A DNA stretch of 64,000 nucleotides. Origin: CAWDMN01 sp963803155 (lineage in GTDB: Bacteria > Acidobacteriota > Terriglobia > Versatilivoradales > Versatilivoraceae). Shown in pieces: positions 45,522 to 55,434 of the stretch (position 1 is the stretch's first letter; each line of letters begins with the position of its first letter). A program made the translations under genes and the position numbers. The stretch spans positions 1 through 64,000 of the forward strand of contig CAWDMN010000056.1 of the NCBI GenBank assembly GCA_963803155.1, written 5' to 3'. A model generated the notes under the pieces. It saw only the letters and a program-made list of their open reading frames with translations, was not told where the DNA came from and did not search any database.

Positions 45522-46751
45522 ATGAAACCGCGTGAACGCGTGATGAGGGCATTGAATCATCAGGAACCGGACCGGGTCCCTCTGGATTTCGGAGGACATC
45601 GTTCCTCAGGAATCATGGCGATTGCCTACCATAAGTTGAAGAAGCATTTGGGAATTACTTCCGGGGAAATTTATGTTTATGATTTCATCCAGCAGCTTGC
45701 TATTGTCGAACCGGAAGTGCTAAACCGCTTTGGAGTCGATGTCATCGAATTGGGACGCGGCTTTGGCCATGATCCTGGCTTTTGGAGCGACTGGATTCTG
45801 CCGGATGGCACTCCCTGCAAGATCCCTTCCTTCATTCGGCCCGTGAAGAAGGGCAATGACTGGCATGTTTACGACAAGGATGGCACTCTGATCGCCATTC
45901 AAAAAGAAGGCTGCCTCTATTTTGAGCAAACCATCTATCCCCTTGCCGATTCCGACGACACCAGCTTTGACAATCTGAATCCCGCCCTGGATAAGGTGAT
46001 GTGGTGTTCTCTGGGCTCTCCCCCCGCCCCATTGGGCAATACCGCGGAAGATCTTCGGGAAAAAGCAGAAGGCGCCAGAGTTTTGCGTCAATCCACGGAT
46101 CGGGCTATCGTTGGACTCTTTGGCGGCAATCTCCTGGAGATCGGGCAAATGCTCTTCCGCAATGACAATTTCCTCATGATGCTTGCGGGAGAACCGTTGC
46201 GAGCTCACCGCTTTTTGGATCAAATGGTGGAATTGCATCTTGGCAATCTGGAAAAGTTCATGAGTTCCGTAGGCCCATATATCGACATCATTAATTTTGG
46301 GGATGACTTGGGCATGCAGGCTGGTCCACAAATTTCGCCGATGATGTACAAGGAATTCTTTCAGCCCCGCCACCAATTCCTCTGGAGCACCGCCAAAAAG
46401 TTGGGCAATGTCAAAGTGATGTTGCATACCTGTGGCGATATTTATCGCTTGCTGCCTCACCTCATCGAGGCAGGGCTTGACATCGTGAATCCGGTTCAAA
46501 CTACTTGCAGGGAGATGAACCCCGCCAGACTGAAGAGGGAATTTGGAAAAGATATGGTCTTCTGGGGTGGCGGTTGTAACACGCAAAACATTCTCCCCAA
46601 CGGAACCCCCGAACAAGTCTACGCGGATGTTCGCTCAAATATCAAGACACTCGCGCCGGGAGGCGGTTTTGTCTTTCAGCAGGTTCACAACGTGATGGCG
46701 GATGTTCCACCAGAAAATATCGTGGCCATGCTGGAAGCAGTGACCTCCTGA
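45522..46751 (+). CDS. Uroporphyrinogen decarboxylase-family protein
   Basis: 409 residues from the ATG at 45522, 20 nt after the GH3 gene. Motifs MKPRERVMRALNHQEPDRVP and DFGGHRSSG, a central barrel with IDIINFGDDLGMQAGPQISP, KVMLHTCGDIYRLLPHLIEA and FWGGGCNTQNILPNGTPEQV. This is the MtaA/CmuA-like catabolic branch rather than HemE; such proteins transfer methyl groups. Substrate is unknown; its link to carbohydrate genes is only positional. Confidence 0.9.
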   Translation: MKPRERVMRALNHQEPDRVPLDFGGHRSSGIMAIAYHKLKKHLGITSGEIYVYDFIQQLAIVEPEVLNRFGVDVIELGRGFGHDPGFWSDWILPDGTPCKIPSFIRPVKKGNDWHVYDKDGTLIAIQKEGCLYFEQTIYPLADSDDTSFDNLNPALDKVMWCSLGSPPAPLGNTAEDLREKAEGARVLRQSTDRAIVGLFGGNLLEIGQMLFRNDNFLMMLAGEPLRAHRFLDQMVELHLGNLEKFMSSVGPYIDIINFGDDLGMQAGPQISPMMYKEFFQPRHQFLWSTAKKLGNVKVMLHTCGDIYRLLPHLIEAGLDIVNPVQTTCREMNPARLKREFGKDMVFWGGGCNTQNILPNGTPEQVYADVRSNIKTLAPGGGFVFQQVHNVMADVPPENIVAMLEAVTS

Positions 46752-46825
46752 TTCCCCCGCCACGGTAAGATCGTAGTTATGACGGTAAGGGGCACACGTC
46801 GAACCTCATTCGCGCGGCAAATCAG

Positions 46826-46985
46826 CCTCCTCAGAAAAACCCAACTAGGCAAAGGTGGAGCGGGCACGAGTGACCGCCGTCACCGGTGCACGCTGGCTCA
46901 GTTGACTAGGCTGGCCAGACGACGCGCGACGGGTGACTTCGTCACACTCGCGCATCCCACCTTGTTTTCATCCTCTTGTTGTACA
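46826..46985 (+). repeat. Dispersed repeat, copy R3 (diverged)
   Basis: Same orientation as R2: shares CTCCTCAGAAAA, GGCAAAGGTGGAGCGGGCAC and the GTGACCGCCGTCAC and GTGACTTCGTCAC cores, but the middle and the right end have changed. A long forward frame (46779-47390) results from translating it and is not a gene. Confidence 0.8.
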
Positions 46986-47184
46986 TGCCGATCAGGCATG
47001 GGTGGCTCCTCGGAAGGCGGCTACCCGGCGCAGTTCTTCCCCCTGGGGGTGTTTCATGCAAAAAGTTGGCTAAGAGTATACCTTGCCTGTCTGGTCATGA
47101 TTCACATACTTCAAAACAGGGTGGGAAGATGTCTACTTCACAGTCTGGGCCTCACCCGGAGAGGCTGTGATCATTTTGTCCAAC

Positions 47185-47390
47185 ACGACTCATCAGCCCA
47201 GGAAAAATCAATCTGGCGAATTGCTATCGAAAGATTGGGGATCCCCAAAATGTCTCGTGATATCCTCGTCAACGAGACCGTCTCCAAAACTCAGCGCCAA
47301 TGCCTTGTCTCGGCACTTTCTGAGGAATCGCTGGAAACGGAGTTGGGGCGTTATCAGTACAGGATTTTCAAGATCACTCCCGCCCGCTGA
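47185..47390 (+). pseudogene. Possible 3' remnant of a lost gene
   Basis: One frame reads IWRIAIERLGIPKMSRDILV and ends ELGRYQYRIFKITPAR, a composition and ending like the C-terminus of a carbohydrate-active enzyme, but with no plausible start because repeat R3 precedes it. Between 46752 and 47584 there is no intact gene. Weak call. Confidence 0.3.
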
Positions 47391-47584
47391 TTTGGACGAA
47401 GACAATGCAGCGGAATCGGAACACGGCGCCAAGTTCCTTTGCCAGCGCGACACTTCGGCTTGCCTCCAATTCCATTATCCCATTACGCTTTTTACACATT
47501 TTCTGCCATAATGATTTTTTTGCAGTGGGAAATTGCCTATCAACTATTGATTCCATTCATTTGATAATCGAAAGGAGCCCGGGT

Positions 47585-48763
47585 ATGTCTAAACGTCCAT
47601 TAAATGTTGGTTTGATTGGTGGAGGCGGTGGGGCTTTCATTGTTAATCCTCATCAGAAAGCGATCCATTTTGATGGGACTCGCCGCGTGGTGTGTGGCGC
47701 CCTGCATCCCAATCCTGAAGTCGCGATGCAAGAAGCCGCAAATTGGCCTTATCCGATCAAGGGATATCGAAGCTACGATGAACTTATCGCGCAGGAAACC
47801 AAAAAACCGGTTGGCGAGAAAATTGATTATGCGTTGATTGTTACCCCCAACCATGTTCACTTCGATCCGGCCATGAAGTGTATTGAAGCCGGAATTCCGG
47901 TTTTCTGTGAAAAGCCGCTGACTCTGAATCTTGAAGAGGCAGACAAATTAGTGGCGGCAGTTGCCGCCAAGAAAATCCCCTTCGGAGTGGCTCACACCTA
48001 CCTGGGACATTGGACTAGCCGGCTGGCCCGGCATATCGTCTGCAGCGGTTTGTTGGGCGAAGTTCGCTGGGTAGATTCCTATTACATCCAGGGCTGGCTG
48101 GCTGAGCGGGCAGAAGATAAAGGGTCCATGCAAGCGGAATGGCGAGTCGACCCGAAACGGGCCGGATTGAGCGGCTGTGGCGGCGACATCGGCACACATG
48201 CCTTGATGCAACTTCGCTATGTGACGGGGCTCGAAGTGGAAGAACTTTCCGGCACTCTGAAGGCTTTTGCTCCAGGCCGGAAATTGGATGATCATTTTAC
48301 CGTCTACGCCAAGCTCAAGAATGGCGCCCATGCCCTGGTTCGCGCCAGCCAGGTATGTATCGGGCACAAGAACGATCTGGGCATTGAAGTCGCTGGCACC
48401 AAGGGCACGCTGGTTTGGCGGCAGGAGGAACCGGAATCTCTCACGATTTATCTCCCCAATCAGCCGGATCGCGTATATTGGCGGGGCGCCGTGCAACCCA
48501 ACGATGGATTTCTGAAAGATATTCCCGAATGGCTGATGAAAGAACCGACGATTCCCAGCGGTCATCCGGAAGCCTTCCACGATGCTTTTGCCCGGCTGCA
48601 TCGCTGTTTTGAAGAGGATGTCCGAGCTTATCTTGAAGGCCGGCCCTTCAGTTGTGATGGGACGAAATATGCCAATGTGGTTGATGGCCGTGTCGGCATC
48701 GCTTTCATCACCACGGCGGTTGAAAGCAGCAACCATGGCAGTGCCTGGGTAAAAATGATTTGA
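47585..48763 (+). CDS. Gfo/Idh/MocA-family oxidoreductase
   Basis: 392 residues from the ATG at 47585 (AAAGGAG 7 nt before). NAD(P)-binding N-terminus LNVGLIGGGGGAFIVNPHQK, the conserved CEKPLTLNLEEADKLV (EKP motif) and GVAHTYLGHW, then a C-terminal sheet domain (GCGGDIGTHALMQLRYVTGL). Sugar or polyol dehydrogenase; the exact substrate cannot be read. Ends in a strong terminator. Confidence 0.95.
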   Translation: MSKRPLNVGLIGGGGGAFIVNPHQKAIHFDGTRRVVCGALHPNPEVAMQEAANWPYPIKGYRSYDELIAQETKKPVGEKIDYALIVTPNHVHFDPAMKCIEAGIPVFCEKPLTLNLEEADKLVAAVAAKKIPFGVAHTYLGHWTSRLARHIVCSGLLGEVRWVDSYYIQGWLAERAEDKGSMQAEWRVDPKRAGLSGCGGDIGTHALMQLRYVTGLEVEELSGTLKAFAPGRKLDDHFTVYAKLKNGAHALVRASQVCIGHKNDLGIEVAGTKGTLVWRQEEPESLTIYLPNQPDRVYWRGAVQPNDGFLKDIPEWLMKEPTIPSGHPEAFHDAFARLHRCFEEDVRAYLEGRPFSCDGTKYANVVDGRVGIAFITTAVESSNHGSAWVKMI

Positions 48764-48807
48764 GCCGGAAATTTAGGGGTTATAGGCAGGCAATTCGATC
48801 AAACACC

Positions 48808-48844
48808 AAAGGCCGTCCGGTTTGTACCGGATGGCCTTTTTTTT
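48808..48844. terminator. Bidirectional intrinsic terminator
   Basis: AAAGGCCGTCCGGT-TTGT-ACCGGATGGCCTTTT: a 14-bp stem (one G-U) with T-run on one side and A-run on the other, placed between the convergent oxidoreductase and pcm genes. Confidence 0.9.
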
Positions 48845-48869
48845 GATTCAGGCAGGCTTGTACTTTTTG

Positions 48870-49622
48870 TCATCGCTTTTGGGCTTCCGCACCCAGAAAA
48901 GGAACAAACTGCACCGGAATGGATTTTTCAGTCTCCACCTTGCCGTCTGGTCTTTTTTTGTAGATGGTCAGCCATTGCACGTCGCCATACTCACCCAATG
49001 GGACCACTAAACGCCCCCCAGTCCTCAGTTGATGCAGCAAGGGGGGGGGAACATGATTAATTGCCGCCGTTATTAATATGGCATCGAATTGCAATGGCTC
49101 GGGCCAACCACTGTAGCCATCTCCAATCCGGACTTCGATGTTATCATATTTTAATTGACGCAAACGTTCGCGGGCACTCGTTCCCAAAGGCTCGATATAT
49201 TCAATGGTGCATACTTTCTTCACCAGCACCGCAAGCACTGCGGCTTGATAGCCGGAACCGGTCCCAATCTCAAGCACGACGGAAGATTTGTCAACGCGGG
49301 CCAATTCCGTCATCAGGGCCACGATGTAAGGCTGAGATATAGTCTGGCCGTGGCCTATCGGCAAGGGGCCATCATCATAAGCCCTGGATCTCATATCCGC
49401 GGGCACAAACGCATGGCGCGGAACCAGGCGCATCGCTTCCAGCACCGCGGAATCGGTCACACCTCGGCGCTGAATTTGGTCAGCGACCATGCGGGAACGA
49501 TACAATTCGAATTGCTTCTCATTCATACTTTGAGCTTGGTCTCGAGGATAAGCGCATCCAGGGATTTCCAGCAATACGGTACCAACAAAAGCGATCGCAA
49601 TGAGTTGCTTGAGTTTTCCCAT
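48870..49622 (-). CDS. pcm: Exported protein-L-isoaspartate O-methyltransferase
   Basis: 250 residues. N-terminal hydrophobic stretch with a lipobox-like LEIPGC near residues 18-23, so the protein may be a lipoprotein or at least exported, unlike cytoplasmic Pcm. The enzyme domain is standard: VPRHAFVPADMRSRAYDDGP, GQTISQPYIVALMTEL, VLEIGTGSGYQAAVLAVL and ITAAINHVPPPLLHQL. Repairs isoaspartate residues using SAM; if exported, SAM supply would be a puzzle. Confidence 0.92.
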   Translation of the reverse strand: MGKLKQLIAIAFVGTVLLEIPGCAYPRDQAQSMNEKQFELYRSRMVADQIQRRGVTDSAVLEAMRLVPRHAFVPADMRSRAYDDGPLPIGHGQTISQPYIVALMTELARVDKSSVVLEIGTGSGYQAAVLAVLVKKVCTIEYIEPLGTSARERLRQLKYDNIEVRIGDGYSGWPEPLQFDAILITAAINHVPPPLLHQLRTGGRLVVPLGEYGDVQWLTIYKKRPDGKVETEKSIPVQFVPFLGAEAQKR

Positions 49623-49739
49623 GATTTATAAAATTGTATCACAGTCAGGCTGAGGAGAATTGTACTTTCGCTAGGAACATTTTTAACCTTTCGCCATACT
49701 GTTGCACTGGAGTATATTGAAAGTCCGAATAGGCTGGGC

Positions 49740-50726
49740 ATGCAAACGCCTAGACCGACGATGCTTTCTTATGACGGCTCGTCGCTGACTCAGCGCCAAA
49801 AAGGGAGGATCCTCATCCATCCAATTATTTCCAATCCATCCATCATCGTCCAATCCCTGGTAAAGAACTTCGGTTCCGTAAGGGCCGTTCAAGAAGTATC
49901 TTTCGAGGTTTTTCCTGGCGAGATTTTCGGGTTGCTTGGGCCCAATGGGGCGGGCAAAACCACATTGATCCGGCTCATCATGGATATTTTCAAGCCGGAC
50001 ACAGGCAGCATCCTGATTTATGACTCGATAATTTCTGACGATGGGAAAAACCGGATCGGCTACCTTCCCGAAGAACGGGGAGTATATACCCGGCAGAAAA
50101 TCCTCTCCGTCTTGGAATACTTTGCCTGTTTGAAGGGGGTGCCTCGGGAGAAAGCTCGAGCCAATGCTCTTTACTGGCTGGACCGGTTTGATATGTCTGA
50201 AGTAAAGAATCGACGAGTGTTGGAGCTGTCCAAAGGAAATCAACAAAAGATCCAGATCATTGCTACTCTCGTTTCCGATCCGGACATCCTCATGTTGGAT
50301 GAACCTTTCACGGGGCTCGATCCCGTGAATGTGCGTTTGATTACTGGAATCATCCAAGAATTGGCGGCGGGAGGAAAAACCATTCTTCTCTCGACGCACC
50401 AAATGGCCCTCGTGGAGACTCTATGTCAGAGAGCCTTCATGATTAACCGGGGCCGCCAAGTTTTGTATGGAACCCTCGAAGAGATTCAAAAACAACATTC
50501 CGATCATGCGGTGCTAGTCTCTTCCGACGCGGATTGCAGCCTCTGTCCATTGGTGGCGCGGGTACATCCCAACGGAAAGTTTTCGAAGATTTACCTTCAG
50601 GATGGAAAATCCCCCAGAGAGTTTCTGCGATGGCTGATTGAAAGTGGAGCGGAAGTGGATTCTTTTGAAAAAGCCATGACACCACTGGAGGACATTTTTA
50701 TAAAACTCGTGGAGGAAGCCCGGTGA
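49740..50726 (+). CDS. ABC transporter ATP-binding protein
   Basis: 328 residues. Walker A GLLGPNGAGKTTLIRLIM, signature LSKGNQQKIQIIATLVSDPD (the usual SGG replaced by SKGN, as in NatA-like exporters), Walker B ILMLDEPFTGLDP, His switch LLSTHQ. The last 75 residues are the DUF4162-type extension. The first 35 residues have no counterpart in the family and the start could lie later. Overlaps its permease partner by 4 nt. Confidence 0.95.
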   Translation: MQTPRPTMLSYDGSSLTQRQKGRILIHPIISNPSIIVQSLVKNFGSVRAVQEVSFEVFPGEIFGLLGPNGAGKTTLIRLIMDIFKPDTGSILIYDSIISDDGKNRIGYLPEERGVYTRQKILSVLEYFACLKGVPREKARANALYWLDRFDMSEVKNRRVLELSKGNQQKIQIIATLVSDPDILMLDEPFTGLDPVNVRLITGIIQELAAGGKTILLSTHQMALVETLCQRAFMINRGRQVLYGTLEEIQKQHSDHAVLVSSDADCSLCPLVARVHPNGKFSKIYLQDGKSPREFLRWLIESGAEVDSFEKAMTPLEDIFIKLVEEAR

Positions 50727-52009
50727 ATAAAATTCTGGTTATTGCCCGCCGAGAGTTTTTGGCCACCGTCGTCCGAAAAGGATACATCATCGGGTTGGTG
50801 GGTATGCCGATCTTTTTTGCCTTGATTGCTGGCATCGGAGCTCTGGCCGGCCGTTCCGCGGAAAAAAGCCGCGCCGAAGATCAGTCGGGCCAAGTGGGAG
50901 TGGTGGATCATGCGGGTTTTCTCGACCTGACCCTGGCTAAAAAGCTGGCGACTCGCGAAGAAAAGGCCTCCCAGCCCCATGCGGGTAAAAGCATCGAGAA
51001 TCTAAACGAGAGTGCCACCCGTTTTGTCGCTTTTCCCGACTTTCCCGCGGCGTTGCGGGAAGTCAATTCGGGAAAACTGGCGGCCTGCTACGTCATCGAG
51101 GCGGATTATTTGAGCAGCGGAAAGATCACATCCTACACCATCGAAAAGGGATTCTTCAGGGATTTGGTCGTGCCGGGCCGCGGCCCCCTCGCGGACTTGA
51201 TCAGGGCCAGTCTCCTCAAAGAAAGAGTCCCTGATGCCACCTTGGACCGAATCCTCAATCCGGCCAAATTGACTGAAATGAAGGTCAACAACAAAGGCGA
51301 AGTGCTGCCCGCCTCCGATCAATTTCAGAAAGCCATCGGCTTTCTCGGACCGTTTGGGGTGGCACTATTATTGACGATCTCCATTTTCACCACCTCTGGG
51401 TACCTGCTCCAAAGCACCTCCGAAGAAAAACACAATCGAGTGATCGAAGTCATTCTCTCTTCGGTCAAACCGGATCAGCTGCTGGTCGGCAAGATTCTCG
51501 GACTTGGCGCGGCGGGCCTGCTGCAGGTCGCTTTTTACATTCTTTTTCTCATCCTCCCCTCCGTAATTGCTTTTGCCGCTTTCAAAGTGAGTTTTTGGAA
51601 TCTGCTAATCTCATTCTCCTATTTTCTGCTCGGATTCCTGCTCTTTGGCGGCATCATGGCCAGTTGCGGTATGCTGGGCAATAACCTGCAGGAAAGCGCC
51701 CAACTCTCCACAGTCTTCACTCTTACCAGCATGATGCCCATGATGCTAATGGGTGTGATCATGCAATCCCCGGACGGCACTTTGGCCCGGGTTTTTTCCT
51801 TCATCCCGCTAACGGCTCCAGTCATGATGCTGATCCGGACGGGAATGGGAAAACCTCCCTGGATCGATTATCTAATCTCTTACCTATCGCTTCTGATCGG
51901 CATCTATTTGGCGATCCGAATCACGGCCAAAATTTTCCGCTTTGCCTCCTTGATGTATGGCAAAAGGCCCACTATCGCGGAGATCGTTCGCTGGCTAAAA
52001 GTGGCTTGA
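50723..52009 (+). CDS. ABC-2 type (NatB-like) permease
   Basis: 428 residues from a GTG that overlaps the ATPase stop (GTGA). One N-terminal helix (YIIGLVGMPIFFALIAGIGA), a large extracytoplasmic domain (about 55-205), then five helices (FGVALLLTISIFTTSGYLLQ onwards) with the conserved STSEEKHNRVIEVILSSVKP. Sodium/ABC-2 exporter type; substrate unknown. Confidence 0.94.
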   Translation: MNKILVIARREFLATVVRKGYIIGLVGMPIFFALIAGIGALAGRSAEKSRAEDQSGQVGVVDHAGFLDLTLAKKLATREEKASQPHAGKSIENLNESATRFVAFPDFPAALREVNSGKLAACYVIEADYLSSGKITSYTIEKGFFRDLVVPGRGPLADLIRASLLKERVPDATLDRILNPAKLTEMKVNNKGEVLPASDQFQKAIGFLGPFGVALLLTISIFTTSGYLLQSTSEEKHNRVIEVILSSVKPDQLLVGKILGLGAAGLLQVAFYILFLILPSVIAFAAFKVSFWNLLISFSYFLLGFLLFGGIMASCGMLGNNLQESAQLSTVFTLTSMMPMMLMGVIMQSPDGTLARVFSFIPLTAPVMMLIRTGMGKPPWIDYLISYLSLLIGIYLAIRITAKIFRFASLMYGKRPTIAEIVRWLKVA

Positions 52010-52110
52010 AACTGAGAATCCCCTGAAGAACATTGCGGATCTTGCCGTGACATGAATAAAAAACACAGAGGAGTTTATCAAAGGCTAGAAATATTTCACG
52101 ATCTTTCGAT

Positions 52111-53085
52111 TTACCGGTCCCGGTCGAGAATATATTGGGGAATGGAATCCAAGGCATCCCGAATGCTGGAAGGGGGAAATATTTGCATGGCCAACCGTGC
52201 TTGACGAATGAAGCCGGCCGCTCGTTCCCGCGTTTTTTGAAGCGTTTTGTGCGTGGTAATGATGTCGAGTATTTCTTTTTGGGACACTGAACAGAAAGCC
52301 TTTTCCTTCAGGACGGTTTTGATTTTTTTCACTTCTTCCCTGCCACCGCTTTCAATCGCGTAAATGAGGGGGAGCGTAAGTTTGCCTTCTTTCAAATCGC
52401 TCAAAACGGGCTTACCCAGCACATCTTGGGAAGATGAAAAATCGAGGATATCGTCCACTAATTGAAAAGCCAGCCCGAGATTCAACCCATAAGTGGCCAG
52501 AGCTCGTTCCCGCGGCCCATCTAAACCGTTTAACAAACCACCAATCCGGGCGCATCCGGAAAAGAGAAAGGCGGTTTTGCGCCGGGCGATGTCAAGCAAA
52601 TCGTCCTCCGTGGCTCGAGGGCTGCCATTCAGGGAAAGCTGCATTAATTCCCCCTCCACCATCTTTTGAGTCAAATCGATGAGGACGTCCAAAATCCGGA
52701 AATTCCGCTGTCGCAGGACAATTACAAAAGACTGCATGTAGAGCCAATCCCCCATCAGCACCGTCACCTGATTGCCCCACTTTTGATTCACGCTGGATCG
52801 GCCTCTGCGGATCTCGGCTTCGTCGATGATATCGTCATGCACCAAAGTTGCCGTGTGAATCAACTCCATGACGGCCGCCAATCGGATGGCAGCCTCATCG
52901 GCTTCCCCATTCAATTTGGCGCAAAGGAGCAACAACGCCGGACGGAGTCTCTTCCCTCCCCCCTCCCGCAGATATCCTCCGATCTTGGCAATCAACGGAA
53001 TTTCAGAATGACTCTGCCGGGCAAACTCCCGCTCTACTTGGCGCAGCTCTAGTTTGACCAAATTGAAAATCTTCTCTGGATCCAC
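52111..53085 (-). CDS. ispB: Polyprenyl diphosphate synthase
   Basis: 324 residues. First Asp-rich motif LVHDDIIDEAEIRRG, second FQLVDDILDFSSS, and GGKRLRPALLLL and KTAFLFSGCARIGG in between. Makes a long-chain prenyl diphosphate for the quinone side chain or undecaprenyl-type carriers; chain length not predictable here. Lies 17 nt behind yajQ on the same strand. Confidence 0.94.
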   Translation of the reverse strand: MDPEKIFNLVKLELRQVEREFARQSHSEIPLIAKIGGYLREGGGKRLRPALLLLCAKLNGEADEAAIRLAAVMELIHTATLVHDDIIDEAEIRRGRSSVNQKWGNQVTVLMGDWLYMQSFVIVLRQRNFRILDVLIDLTQKMVEGELMQLSLNGSPRATEDDLLDIARRKTAFLFSGCARIGGLLNGLDGPRERALATYGLNLGLAFQLVDDILDFSSSQDVLGKPVLSDLKEGKLTLPLIYAIESGGREEVKKIKTVLKEKAFCSVSQKEILDIITTHKTLQKTRERAAGFIRQARLAMQIFPPSSIRDALDSIPQYILDRDR

Positions 53086-53102
53086 CGATTCATCCTGAAA
53101 AA

Positions 53103-53603
53103 TTAATTGGAACGATAATTGGTAAATTGCATGTCAAAATCAAATTCCCGGCCCTTGAGCATTCGAATTACACCCTGTAAAACATCCCGGTCTCGCCCGC
53201 TGACTCGGACAAAATCCCCTTGAATCGAAGCTTGCACTTTGAGTTTTGTTTCCTTGATCAATTTTACAATCTCCCTGGATTTTTCCACGGGGATTCCCTG
53301 CTGTAGGTCAACTTCCTGACGAACAGTGCCATCTGCCGAGGGCAATACTTTCCCATACTTAAGCGCTTTGAGGGGCACCGCGCGTTTGACCAATTTCTGT
53401 TGCAGGATTTCATTCAGACTCTTCAACTTAAATTCATCGTCCGAAATCAAAACCAGCTTTTCTTTCCCATCCAAATGCACCTGGCTTTTGCTCCCCTTAA
53501 AGTCAAAACGAGTTTTGACTTCCTTCATGACCTGGTTTAGGGCATTGTCAATTTCCTGCAAATCTATTTTTGAAACGATGTCGAAGGAATTTTGTTGGGC
53601 CAT
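53103..53603 (-). CDS. yajQ: YajQ-family nucleotide-binding protein
   Basis: 166 residues. NSFDIVSKIDLQEIDNALNQ at the N-terminus, TRFDFKGSKSQV and the second ferredoxin-like repeat ending FDMQFTNYRS. Family members bind c-di-GMP or nucleic acids. AGAAAAA precedes the ATG. Full length for the family. Confidence 0.96.
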   Translation of the reverse strand: MAQQNSFDIVSKIDLQEIDNALNQVMKEVKTRFDFKGSKSQVHLDGKEKLVLISDDEFKLKSLNEILQQKLVKRAVPLKALKYGKVLPSADGTVRQEVDLQQGIPVEKSREIVKLIKETKLKVQASIQGDFVRVSGRDRDVLQGVIRMLKGREFDFDMQFTNYRSN

Positions 53604-53729
53604 TTTTTCTCAGCAAGCAATAGGCTGTGATTTTCATCCAAGTTCGAGTTTTAATTCTAACCCCAGTGGGTCAAAAAAGAAGGAATTATTTCATGAATCC
53701 CCTATACGGAAAATCAATCCCCGTCAGTC

Positions 53730-54521
53730 TCAGTGATTCTTGGCGGATTTATTCCCGCGGCGGAACAATTTACGATAATTGTGGCACGTCGCGTCGGCCA
53801 ATACTTCCAAGCTTACATCCTTGATTTTTGCCAGACATCGCGCGGTTTCCATAAGCAGGGCCGGTTCGTTCCGCTTCCCGCGATGTGGAACCGGCGCCAG
53901 ATAAGGGCAATCAGTCTCCAGCAGAAGTCGATCCAACGGCACTTCGGCCGCAATTTCTCTCAATTGGCTTGCCTTGGGAAACGTGAGTATCCCGGAAAAA
54001 GAGAGGAAAAATCCCAATTCCAATGACGATTCCGCCAGTTCGCGGCTCCCGCTAAAACAGTGCATCACACCCGGCCGGTTTTTCCAGTGTGTGCGCAAGA
54101 AGTGAATGGTAGCCTGTTCCGCCTCGCGGGTATGAATGATGACGGGAAGATCCGCCTCAGCCGCCAACTCCAATTGGCGCAATAAAACTGTGCTTTGAAT
54201 TTCTCGCGGTGAAAAGTCATAGTGGTAATCCAATCCAATTTCCCCCCAGGCCACCACGCTGGGATCCTGGGCCAGATGATACAACCGGTCGAAGTCGGCA
54301 TCGGAGGCGAGGCGCGCCTCATGCGGATGAATTCCCACCGTCGCATCCAGCATGGGGAAAAGCCGGGCGAGCTGAATCGCACAATCCAGAGATTCCGGCC
54401 CGGTGCCGGAACCGATGGAGAGAATCCGTTCGATTCCAACCTGACGCGCCCGCTCCAAAATATCGGGCCGATCGGAATCAAAATCCGGAAAGTCCAAATG
54501 GGCGTGAGAATCAATCCACAT
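53730..54521 (-). CDS. tatD: TatD-family metal-dependent deoxyribonuclease
   Basis: 263 residues. Metal ligands in MWIDSHAHLDF (H7/H9 region), WGEIGLDYHYDFSP, VIIHTREAEQ, GVMHCFSGS and LLLETDCPYLAP. 3'-5' exonuclease/DNase in known members. Lies 33 nt behind dedA. Confidence 0.96.
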   Translation of the reverse strand: MWIDSHAHLDFPDFDSDRPDILERARQVGIERILSIGSGTGPESLDCAIQLARLFPMLDATVGIHPHEARLASDADFDRLYHLAQDPSVVAWGEIGLDYHYDFSPREIQSTVLLRQLELAAEADLPVIIHTREAEQATIHFLRTHWKNRPGVMHCFSGSRELAESSLELGFFLSFSGILTFPKASQLREIAAEVPLDRLLLETDCPYLAPVPHRGKRNEPALLMETARCLAKIKDVSLEVLADATCHNYRKLFRRGNKSAKNH

Positions 54522-54554
54522 GAAGAGTCGTCAAAACTGGCTCTACTGCAGCCC

Positions 54555-55202
54555 TCATTCTCCTTCTACGGCAGCGGCCGCGCTTTTTCTTTTTCGCAAA
54601 TATTCGATCAGGATGGGTAATACGGAAACGAAGACGATGAGCAGGATGACTTTTTCAAGATTTCTATTCACCCAGCCAACATTGCCCAAAAAATAGCCGG
54701 CCAGACACACGGAACAGACCCAAAAAATTCCTCCAAACACATTGTAGCTGGCAAATCTTGGATATGACATTTGAGCTATACCGGCTACAACCGGCGCAAA
54801 GGTGCGAGCAAAAGGAACAAACCGCGCCAGAAAAATCGCCCTGCCGCCGTGCTTCTCATAAAACTCTTTGGCGTAAAGGAGATGCTTCCGTTTAAACCAA
54901 AAGCTGTCGGACCGGTGATAAAGAGCCACTCCGGCACGATAACCAATGGTATAACCAACAGCATCTCCTAAAACCGCCATGATACTCAGCAAGGCCATCA
55001 TAAATCCGATGTGAAAAAACCCCTGTGAAGCCACCAGCCCAGCGGTGAAAAGAAGGGAGTCTCCAGGAAGGAAGAAGCCGACAAAAAGGCCAGTCTCAGC
55101 AAATACAATGGAGGCCAACACTAAATAGCCTCCGGACCTGACCATCTCCAATAACCGATCAGGCTGATATAAACTCTTCAGAAATTCAAATATGGTCTCC
55201 AA
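54555..55202 (-). CDS. DedA-family membrane protein
   Basis: 215 residues with four to five hydrophobic segments. Family motifs: FAETGLFVGFFLPGDSLLFT, GDAVGYTIGYRAG and GGRAIFLARFVPFARTFAPV. DedA proteins act as lipid flippase or membrane homeostasis factors. C-terminus Lys/Arg-rich. Confidence 0.94.
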   Translation of the reverse strand: METIFEFLKSLYQPDRLLEMVRSGGYLVLASIVFAETGLFVGFFLPGDSLLFTAGLVASQGFFHIGFMMALLSIMAVLGDAVGYTIGYRAGVALYHRSDSFWFKRKHLLYAKEFYEKHGGRAIFLARFVPFARTFAPVVAGIAQMSYPRFASYNVFGGIFWVCSVCLAGYFLGNVGWVNRNLEKVILLIVFVSVLPILIEYLRKRKSAAAAVEGE

Positions 55203-55434
55203 GAAGCCTCGCAGGGTGAGTGGAGTAAAAATTCAGATGGCGGAAGTCAGGAACTGATTTTCACCCCTGGCATTTTCTGTTGATCTTCCGCCAAAACAGC
55301 CTTAGGAAATCTGAATATATCCGGAAATTCGGGCTGCTAAGTATTCGCCAATTTCAGACTGACGCAGCCCACAACCATCGCTTTTCAAAGGGGTCATCCG
55401 CGAGATCTTCAACCGAGTAAGAATCCAGCCCCAA

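Noticed and set aside
46779..47390. 203-codon frame after the UroD-family gene
   Set aside because: Its first part translates the dispersed repeat R3.
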